This document shows, in pieces, positions 55,996 to 64,000 of a stretch of 64,000 nt of DNA. How positions within the stretch are numbered: position 1 is the first letter of the stretch; each line of letters starts with the position of its first letter. This DNA comes from Bactericera cockerelli (taxonomy: Eukaryota; Arthropoda; Insecta; Hemiptera; Triozidae), in NCBI GenBank assembly GCA_024516035.1, contig CM044956.1:28245101-28309100 (forward strand), in the 5' to 3' direction. The notes below the pieces were generated by a model that saw only the letters and a program-made list of their open reading frames with translations, ran no database searches and had not been told where the DNA came from. A program made the position numbers and the translations under genes.

Positions 55996-56318
55996 AATAA
56001 ATAAATTACTTAATCAACTTTTGATTTAAGAAAGAGAATTTTCTCTACTTTATCTCCCTTTAACTTTGCATTCGTTTGGCAACATTGTAATCTTTTATGA
56101 AGGTAGAAGCTAGCCGCATTTTGGCATTTTTGGCAACTTTTTAACATTTAGCAGAAGCAGCGCGCCCACCTAACAAAAACATCGAACATCGAGAAAAAAA
56201 CATCGATGTTAACATCGAACATCGGGAAAAAAAACATCGATGTTAACATCGATGTTTTCGTTCCGATGTATCGATGTTTTTAAAACATCGATGTCGATGT
56301 CCCAACCCTAGGATAGAG

Positions 56319-57054
56319 GTAATTACAGTGGAAAGATAGAATGAAAAGAGAGAGCTAAATGAATAACAGGAAAAGTTTGTAAAATAAAAAAGCATAATTC
56401 TCTTTAATGTTGGGCAACGCAACTCATCCATTATGCCCTTGTGACTTTTACGAGCTCGAGGTGGACATTGTATGGGATGAGCTGGAGGGGAGGGGACGGA
56501 GAGCCTAAGGGAAAGAGAAAAAAAGAAGAGGCAGGAAATCCAAATTCAAACAGAGCTTACTTATTTAGCTCTTGCCGTTCTTGAGATATGTAATTATGTA
56601 GGTACTTTGTTTATGGCTGAAACTTTGGAAAACTGACCATCAATTTTTTTCTGTGAATCTATATGATTTTCCTTTTTTAAGGATAGTCAATTAGGAGAAT
56701 TAGTTCTATAGAGGGTACTTCAAAAACTCGAGTCATCACCGTTCCACAAAATACGAGTGACATTGCTTAAATGCTTATAGCTAGCTTGTAGCATGCTGAT
56801 GCATGACCTCTGATACTTAGCCACTTCAGTTCCTTTACTAACCAGCAGGGATCCTGCTGCAACAATATATCGTGATTCAATTTGAACCTTCCAATATTTT
56901 CGTAGTCATGCCAATTCTTCAGGAGGTATGACTACGGCCTGGTCATTATAATATCGGCCTGGTGAAGTGATGTGCATGCGGCTAATGGGCCTAGTCCAAA
57001 TATTGTGAGAAATGGGGTGATCTGATCTTTCATTTCAACCACTTGTCAATATCA
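56319..57054. other. Unassigned DNA
   Basis: No gene was recognised. Confidence 0.4.
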
Positions 57055-57290
57055 AAGACCGCGGCCGAGGTGTTAAGAACCCCCTATAGAAAAAAGAGAC
57101 AGCGCGGCAGAGTGTAAGGTAACGGAAAACATAGTTCCCATGCACTTCATGTACTTTCAGCCTTTCAAACATTTCACATGACTTTCAAAAATTGCAATTT
57201 TTATAGCAGAAATGGACTCTATAAAGGAATTGATTTGACTTTTATTAACTTCCTAAGCCAACGGGAACCTTATTTTCGATACATCCCAAA
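57055..57290 (-). repeat. R3 dispersed repeat, copy 2
   Basis: The reverse complement follows the order of copy 1: 'cgaaaataaggttcc', 'gcaatttttga' region, 'ctgaaagtacatgaagtgc', 'ttaccttacactctgccgcg', 'cacctcggccg'. Confidence 0.7.
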
Positions 57291-57494
57291 CAATATCGAT
57301 TCTATGAGACCCGATTCAATGATAAAGCGCCCAGACCAATTTTTTTTTTTTTTAAATATAATTAATTCGGGTGCCCCATTTGGGGATCCCCGGGTTTTGG
57401 GGGTCCAAATTGAGAATTGAAAGAGAAATCTAACATTAAGAGGTGTCAAATGAAAGGTCTTGATGGGCTGATACCAATATATTTTATTCCTTCA

Positions 57495-57625
57495 TCCGGT
57501 TCACTGGGTGGCACTGGAGGTCGGTGGTTCAAGTCCTGGGTTCACCGAACATTTAGTAAATCGAGGTTGAGTAGTTGTGACATCACGAAAGTGATTAACA
57601 CAAATATGATAACTTTACCTTTTTC
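57495..57625 (+). repeat. tRNA(Thr-UGU)-like SINE, copy 2
   Basis: GGTCGGTGGTTCAAGTCCTG (box B) is followed by 'gtgacatcacgaaagtgatt' and 'aacacaaatatgataac', the same tail as 12606-12790. Much of the box A and anticodon part is lost ('cactgggtggcactgg'). Confidence 0.65.
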
Positions 57626-60600
57626 TTACTTTTCTGGACTCAATTAACTAAGTCTTGTAGCTTGATGTGTTGGGCAAATGGGCACATTTGTTCATTTGTA
57701 CTTCGAAGATTTCTACTACATTTTTTGAAATATGTATTGTGAACATTACACTAAACTTGTGAATGGTGCAAGAATTCGTCTATTCTACAGTGTAGGTACA
57801 GTAGTCTATTATACATATAGGTACACCCCCAACCATAGGAGCAATGTGTCCCATGATTACTATAGTTGGCCCGGGAGTTTCAACACATGAACTACTTGAG
57901 TGCAAGTAGTTGTCAAGGGGTTGTAAAGCAGCATGTCACCAAGCTTACACATCGTATTACACCCCCCCCCCCTCCCCCCCTCCTCCTGTTCAATATCCCT
58001 CAAAATGAGACCCTGCTATTACTAATTGATTAAAACTGAAGCTTTGAGGTTTCTCCTTGTTTTCTACTTTGAAGTCGATCCTATCAAGCGGATAAGAGGG
58101 GGAGGGGCCAGACTCATGTTTTTTAGCTTTTTAATTTGGAAAAGCAATTTGTTTTTGAATTCACTTGGAGAGGCGAGGGGCAGGGTAGAAGTAGATTTGG
58201 GAAAAACAAGTTGATTAATTTTCCAGATTAATTCGACAGAAGTCTATCTCCACATGGGAGAGATGCTAGATGAATACCTGATGATAGTGAGTAATTGAGT
58301 ATGTACCTATACCTAATAATATGACATTTGAGTAACTACTATGCTGCGTCCGTCCTCAAGCGAAACATTCATATATCTCAGAGTATTACTGAACTTAGAA
58401 AGCACCGAAGTTTCAAGAAATAATATTAATCGTCCTCTATTATTCACAAGGTCATTCCTAGTTCACTAGTACTCGGTGATACAAGCCAAGACCCCAGGCA
58501 ACCAATTTCTCAAAACTGAAACCAAAAAATTTCAGCAAGTCTCAGAAAAGAAGAAGATTTCGATCTCATTAGAGATAAGAGAGCATGAACGAATATTTCA
58601 GCTCATTAGTAAAGCGTCCAAAAAATAATTGCATTTTAGGCCGGACAAAGTAAGAAGGATTCATGATCAACAGAGAAAATACCTAATGCATGATATCAAA
58701 ATTAATTTGCCTTTTTCCTCTTCTGAGCATAACAAGTATATATGACGACCAACACTATAATGTTGACTAATGTAACAGCAGAATGCACGTCAACATTAAA
58801 TGGCAAAGAATGGATAAGATTAAAAATTAGAATTATGAAATAGGATTATAACAAAGATAAAACAGGACCATCCCTCAAGTCAGAGTTTCAACCAATTTAC
58901 AGTCCGACATATCACATGAGGAACGGTCTCTGGCTCATTTTCTTGTAATTTGACCCAGGTCTATCGCCTAGTTTACATAATTATCTATAGTCTATCTCTA
59001 TACCTATACTATTACAAATATAACTGATAAAATATAATAAAATTTACCTGGCCTAACTCACATGAAAAATAGAAAATAAAAGTTTACAGTTCTGAATTTG
59101 TGATTTCTCGGTCCAGTCTTCTTAGACCCGCGCTGCTCAAATTCTGTCCCCAGACTCTGGCTGGGAGATGGGAGATTTATCGCCTGCATGTGGAACTTTG
59201 AACCGACGCGACGTACGTGGTAAATTTGAACAAATTGAGCAATCCGTCTGGCCAGTGATTTACGAGTGCGAGATTGCCACGGTAGTAAGTTCGGTATCAG
59301 GTGTTAGTGGCGAGATAAATTACCACTAACCCTTTGAGAACTTCCCCATTGCGCATGTATAGAGTAACATGTCAACATCATCCTGATATGACCTGCTATT
59401 TGCGTTGGTCTGTCGTACTTTCATGTATCACTGGCGCCGCTTTCTTCTTGGACTCTTGGTTGACTTTTTCTCATCAGGAACAATTAACTCAATTAGGTTT
59501 CTCAACAGAGGAAAGAAACCGAATTAGCCTACAATAAGGTAAAATTTATACTTCTTTAGGCGCTTATGAAAATCTGTGAAACAACATTATCATTTTGGTC
59601 TACCATAATGTACATATTTATGAAGGTATAGGTATTGTAAGTCGCAAATGCTCACTAAAATAAGAAAGAAAAACAAATAGCTTCTTGCTAACATATTCAT
59701 TGTGAAGGTCTGTATAACCTGCTTAATGAAGACCTAACAATACTCGCAAGGGTTAATCACTGTGATATATGATACGAAATAAGTTCTGCCGAACGAAAAT
59801 TTCTTGACGTATTCTAGATGTTATAATTATGACGAGAGATATGTACATCACACATGTTTTGTAGCCCCCCTGTAGCTATCTGATTTCTGAGTGTGGCTGC
59901 ATGGCTTGCTGGTGCTGCGGAATTGAAAGTCTACTAGAGTACCACAGCAATAGTCAGCGCCAGCGGTGCAGAATTCACAAGTATTCCTGCATATCAAACT
60001 CAAGACCAGCCTATGAAATACCTGCCTACAGTGCCTCATGAAAGTAGAAAGGGATCTTGCTACTCCAGGGCCACGTTACCAAAACCAGGAGAGCAAAACT
60101 TTAATCTGGAAACCTTTTTACAAGGGTAAACAATTCGTAAATACAGACTCGTAAATTATTTCTCTTTATTGGATTTTTACTCGAAAGAAACAGAATCCGC
60201 TACTTCGCTAGGTTCTAACTCCAGGGCCTATCGATTTCACACATACATAACAGCAAAATCTGCGTACGTTGACATGACCAGTGTGTCACAGATAATATAA
60301 TATGAATACATGCTATTTAAGCATAGGAATATACCTTATGCTGGACAGATAGGTCGTCTGTATAGATATAGGTCATACAGCACGACCTATTCATGCTCCG
60401 TTGGGTGTGAAGTTAGCCGGCGTAACTGATGACCTTCATGTATCACATGTAAACACTGATACCCTAGGTGCCAGTGGTAGAATGATGGAGAGGAGCACTC
60501 ACACGAGGACCTAAACCTAAACTACCTGGCTACTAAAATCTTTATTTTATCCACATATATGTAATTTATAGCATTTATTTGTTATTTTCTAGCCATGAAA

Positions 60601-60662
60601 CAGCTAGATAATATCTTCTTGCAATAATAATAGCTTACCACATTTTATTATGACTACAATAT
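57626..60662. other. Unassigned DNA with a C-tract
   Basis: A C-rich tract lies at 57962-57980. The minus-strand open frame at 59848-60039 (MRHCRQVF..., with CEFCTAGADYCC) has a possible donor after MRHCRQ (CAG/GTATTT), but nothing else supports a gene. 59100-59300 is somewhat GC-richer. No transposon was delimited. Confidence 0.3.
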
Positions 60663-60745
60663 TTCGTCGACTCTAAGAGATCGATCCTGGGATCTTCCGC
60701 TCGGTAGGCGAGGATCTAACCAGTGAGCTCACTGTGCACAAAATG
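60663..60745 (-). repeat. tRNA-derived SINE, relative of the 8715 copy
   Basis: On the minus strand GTGAGCTCACTGGTTAG (box A), CTCGCCTACCGAGCGGAAG (anticodon arm) and CCCAGGATCGATC (box B, mutated) follow in order. They match the element at 8715-8880 base by base in the anticodon-arm region. It is truncated or decayed after box B. Confidence 0.65.
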
Positions 60746-61259
60746 TTGATGAGATCCTGTAGCAGCAAGATTTTTTCAAAAAATATCAATCAGTATTATT
60801 TTGAGACTTGGAAACAAAAACAGGATGCCTGCCTGTTTCAGCTGACGGAGAACATAATTCAGAACGTGATAAATAATTAGGTTGATTAAACTTGATGATA
60901 TTTTAGTTCAAATAATAAAACGGGATAGCGTGTTCACTAGAGAAGGTGAAATGATTATTGAAAATTCAATTTCCCATCCCTAGTTACAGTCATCATCACA
61001 CCCAACCCACACTCAGATCAAACCTAACTAATAATATTAGGGAATTTGATTTATCTAATCAAACTGATACACGATATCATCCGAATATAGTCACTGCGAG
61101 GGTGACAGTGCACAATAAGAGTTCTGATGAACAAATAAATACTCATGTAACGCTTGCAGTACGCTGGTCGTGCTGATCTAAGTTCTAAATCTTATACGAC
61201 ACAGTGGTACGGAGCATTTGATAAAAAATACTTTTTTTTAAATCAGGAGAGTCTAATTC
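60746..61259. other. Unassigned DNA
   Basis: No gene was recognised. The plus-strand frame at 60958-61176 has no domain. Confidence 0.35.
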
Positions 61260-61345
61260 GTCCAGAAATGTTATAAGATCAATTTCGAAAAAAACCGACC
61301 GAAAACAAAACTTTCTATACCTTGTAAGTAATAGAAAGTAAAAAA
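61260..61345. repeat. R1 terminal hairpin fragment
   Basis: 'aaaccgaccgaaaacaa' precedes ACTTTCTATACCTTGTAAG and TAATAGAAAGT, nearly the same as 41155-41240. Confidence 0.5.
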
Positions 61346-61508
61346 AAAATGTATTATAAAACTTACATTTTTTTTTTTTCTTAAAAAAACGTTAACCAAC
61401 AAGTTAAAAGGAATCTGTTCCTCAGGCGACTATTTATTTGTTTTTCTATCTGATGTGTGAGTAGTCTACGGCCTATTGTCACGCTTCAGTTGTGGAGGAT
61501 ATCAGACA

Positions 61509-61560
61509 CTAGCAGGTTAACCACCGCTTTGCCAAGCCATCAAGCACCAAGAACATCAGA
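61509..61560 (-). repeat. Degenerate Helitron 3' end
   Basis: On the minus strand it ends AACCTGCTAG followed by T. The neighbouring 'ccgctttgccaagccatcaa' matches the 3' end of the 48182 Helitron. The hairpin has mismatches. No 5' terminus was found. Confidence 0.55.
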
Positions 61561-61579
61561 GATCAATAATATTTTATTA

Positions 61580-61925
61580 AAAAAATTACAAACATTTTAC
61601 ACACATAATTATGTATGTAGGTAGGTATGGCAATTCTTTTACGAATTCACATACAAAATTTTATCAAAATCGGAGTTCCGTTCACGAAATATAATGCTCT
61701 AAATTGAAAAAAAATAGAGGTCACGCGCAAAGTCTTTCTATTCAAGATCCGCTAATTCGAAAATGATAAATTTAAAATGGAACCATCTAAAACACGTGTC
61801 CTATATTATTATGTTTCCTAAAGTATGAAAATAACAGACAGGCAACGCCAAAAAAAAATAAAAATAATAATAATAAAAAAAAATAAATGAAATCGGAATA
61901 ATATTCTCGGAAGTATTTTTTTAGA
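61580..61925 (-). repeat. R1 dispersed repeat, 5' half, inverted
   Basis: The reverse complement contains the internal R1 phrases 'cgtgaacggaactccgattt', 'gatggttccattttaaa' and 'cttccga' near the left terminus. Confidence 0.6.
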
Positions 61926-62344
61926 GTGTTGTAAGCTTGGAAGATGTTTGACAAAATCTCTGATGCTGCTTTGTCAAAGTAATAATTTCTCGCGCCTGTC
62001 TAGGAATTAATTTGTTAATTTACAGGAAATCAAAATCAGTAAAACACGTGATTTGGAATAAATAATCATGTCTTGGCTTAATAAAATCATTTCCACTTTG
62101 AGATCTTTTTCCAAGGAAATTATTGATTACTATACAGTTGTGGTTTAAAACTAATGATCTTTTTTGGGTGTCATTTGAAAATACGGATTCTTATCCTTAT
62201 AATAATTATGTATGACTTTTTGGAAGGGAAAAACGTAGACAGATCTATGTACAAGTATATATTATGTATCAGTACATTAGATTAGGTATATTGTGTACTA
62301 AAAAAAATACCAGGATTTTTGCTGAATAACACTTACTGATGGTT
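61926..62344. other. Unassigned DNA
   Basis: No gene was recognised. Confidence 0.4.
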
Positions 62345-63263
62345 TAATCGCCCAAATTTATGATGTCTCCTTCGAACTATGCTCCATTTCATGAGATACA
62401 CTTCCGCCACCGAACAATCCATTCCTCGAAGCACTTTTCGAAGTCACTTTTGTTTATGGCCCTCAGATCGTTCTTCCAACTTGCCTTTATGGACTCTATT
62501 GACTCAAAACGCCGTCCCCGGAGGGGTAACTTTAGTTTTGGGTACAGGAAATAATCACTCGGAGCCATACCTCGTGAACATTGATCTTGGTCTGAGACAT
62601 TTGTTGAATTTTTTGTAAAAAATTCTCATACTACGATGGCTTTGTATGAGGGCGCGTTATTGTGGTGCAATATCCTTAGTTATTTCCCCACAGCTCTGGT
62701 CTTTTGAGACGGATTTTCTCTCTCAGACGTTTCATAACGCCGAGCGCCGCCTAAATAATACTCTGTGGTTACTGTTCAGCCTTCTGGAAGAAATTTAGAT
62801 TGATCCACACCGCGGCAATCAAAGATCACGGTTATCATAACCTTGATTTTCGAGCCACTTTGGCGAGTTTTCTTCGGTTTCGACTCATTACTAAAGCTCC
62901 ACTCTGATGATTGCCAACTTGTTCGCATGTTAAATTCATAAACCCCCATGTCTCGTCACCTGTTATAATCCGTTTCATGAAGGTTTCGTCCGAATTAGCT
63001 CGTTCCAGCATTTCTTGAGCAATTTGCTTTCGATTGTGTTTTTGAAGGAAATTCAGATCACGTGGGACTAACTGCGCTGCAACTTTCTTCATGCACAAAT
63101 TATTTGTCAGAATTGTTTGAACGGACACTTGAGACATCATTAGGTCCTTTACAGCTTCTCTCAAACTGAAGTGACAATTTTCCACAACCATCTCCTTGAC
63201 TTTTGCCACTTTTTCTCCAGAACAACACGTGACACGTGATATGGCTCGGCCAGAACGGGGCAA
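62345..63263 (-). pseudogene. mariner transposase, inactive
   Basis: On the minus strand the first block (63263-62835) reads VKEMVVENCHFSLREAVKDL, VSVQTILTNNLCMKKVAAQL and NSDETFMKRIITGDETWGF, the mariner linker and first catalytic Asp (TGDETW). Further down, in shifting frames, are YYL, REKIRLKRPELW-like residues, ILHHNNAPSYKAIVV (second catalytic Asp replaced by Asn), MAPSDYFLYPKLK (third Asp present) and DFEKCFEEWIVRWRKCIS before a stop. It is a DD34D mariner that once cut and pasted at TA sites. The N-terminal helix-turn-helix is missing, stops and frameshifts are present and no terminal repeats were found. Confidence 0.9.
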
Positions 63264-63378
63264 GTCCTCAACCTTTACTAAAAGCTTTCTATTTTATACC
63301 ACTCGTATGTTGCTCTCAATACACTGAAGCAAATTCCAAGATTAGAAAAACCATATTACAGAAAGAAAAACCGTTGGC

Positions 63379-63604
63379 GCCAGCGTCGATGGCTCTTTGA
63401 ATGCGCCGGTTCTCGTTGGATCACCGAAGTTAAGCAACGTCCAGCGAGGTGAAGACTTCGTGATGCTGGCATTCCGGCCCAACCCAGGCTGGGTGAGGTT
63501 AATGTGGGTAGCAGGTTTGTGAGTTTCCTGCGAATGGAGGGTAACACCCCCGTCGTGATATGACCATGCAGTTAAAAGCGACGTTTAAAACCAAAAAAAA
63601 AAAA
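63379..63604 (+). mobile_element. 5S-derived SINE, short subfamily, near intact
   Basis: AAAAACCGTTGGC occurs at 63366-63378 and 63605-63617 (the A part overlaps the tail). The 226-bp insert starts GCCAGCGTCGATGGC, exactly at 5S position 1, and has GCCGGTTCTCGTTGGATCAC and CGAAGTTAAGCAACGTCCAG. It then lacks the box C block, and continues through the family body to 'aaagcgacgtttaaaacc' and a run of about 16 A. It is the best copy for defining the family. Confidence 0.9.
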
Positions 63605-63617
63605 AAAAACCGTTGGC

Positions 63618-64000
63618 ATTAGACCGCCCTTGATCCAGTTTTGTTTTCTTAATTTTAATATCTATGTATGTATAATATATTCTATGTCATTTGTAAATAA
63701 AACTTGATCCCAGATGTTTAAGAAAAAGCATTTTATGCTCGTCAGTATATCCTCATAATTATAGATAGTTCTATTAGTTTGATAAATTGAACTTGTATAT
63801 GAGTTATAAGTACAACATAATAAATATACCTGTGTTATAAACAAAATTATATCATATTTTATAATATGTATTTCATTATATCGTGGTATCATCGTGACTG
63901 GAATGGTCCCGTGAGGATTTGGTGCTCGGTTTAAAATTTAATGTTCTTCTGGTACTTCGGGTTTTGATTTCACACCTCACCACTGTCTCTTTATACAGGG
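63618..64000. other. AT-rich DNA to the window edge
   Basis: No gene was recognised. The window ends in TATACAGGG, which could be the first bases of another CAGGGTG-type foldback element. Confidence 0.35.

Larger units (their letters stand above)
54855..56310. mobile_element. hAT-like non-autonomous transposon with 8-bp TSD
   Basis: GGATAGAG flanks the element exactly (54847-54854 and 56311-56318). It starts CAGGGTTGGGACATCG and ends CGATGTCCCAACCCTA. The 8-bp duplication and C/TAGGG-type short ends are the hAT signature. The subterminal 100-140 bases at each side are packed with ACATCGATGTT palindromes (about eight at the right, five at the left), possibly transposase binding sites. It has no transposase frame. 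A nested insertion (55611-55748), tRNA-like DNA and A-runs fill the middle. Confidence 0.85.

Noticed and set aside
59848..60039. 63-codon Cys-containing minus-strand frame
   Set aside because: A donor-like site interrupts it after six codons and nothing else supports a gene.

Overview
The window looks like a stretch of arthropod, most likely insect, nuclear DNA. It is AT-rich, gene-poor and dominated by transposable elements and their decayed fragments. Helitrons, a mariner transposase relic, TA-flanked foldback elements, an RTE-type LINE end and 5S-rRNA-derived and tRNA-derived SINEs occur together. The only convincing cellular coding signals are short pieces bounded by splice sites. A hemipteran would fit, but nothing here proves the order. 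Coordinates of decayed repeats are hand-read and good to about 10-30 bases unless a terminus or target-site duplication (TSD) is quoted.

Host genes, all inferred on the minus strand. A terminal-exon candidate (52768-53134, Cys-rich, with AATAAA 93 nt past its stop) looks like the 3' end of one gene. A second gene appears to start in an exon at 37118-37349 (acceptor, 5' UTR with in-frame stop, ATG, strong donor). An acidic Ser/Pro-rich exon at 16808-16938 may belong to it, about 20 kb further on, with at least one exon missing between them on phase grounds. A 95-bp exon candidate at 41468-41562 lies upstream. If these are right, most of the window is intron and flank of two unidentified genes.

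Mobile DNA by region. 1-8 kb: inverted-repeat elements, two large TA-flanked foldbacks (3884-4771, 4783-5223), two 5S-derived SINEs and pieces of a dispersed repeat called R1 here. 8.2-11.4 kb: a 3.2-kb Helitron with intact termini, a broken Pif1-type helicase, two nested SINE-like insertions and a tandem-repeat block. 12.6-21.8 kb: tRNA-type SINE, mini-Helitron, a LINE gag fragment inside an inverted repeat, and a 1.2-kb TA-flanked element. 23-25 kb: Helitron ends and a 14-unit minisatellite. 27-29 kb: nested R1, RTE LINE end and 5S SINE, the latter two with their own TSDs. 33-39 kb: three loci joining one ~44-bp satellite to different terminal motif arrays. 39.5-40 kb: a second 57-bp minisatellite. 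42.8-49.3 kb: the fullest R1 copy, a third foldback and a 1.1-kb Helitron carrying about 480 bp of CA repeat. 52-57.6 kb: a 242-bp mini-Helitron, a 1456-bp hAT-like element with a perfect 8-bp TSD, and inverted R3 repeat copies. 60-63.6 kb: SINE, R1 and Helitron fragments, a dead mariner and an almost intact 5S SINE.

The strongest candidates for something little described are the 5S-derived SINE family with two subfamilies (one lacking the box C region), the satellite elements with interchangeable inverted terminal motif arrays, and two unrelated minisatellites that share a 57-bp period with an unbroken frame.
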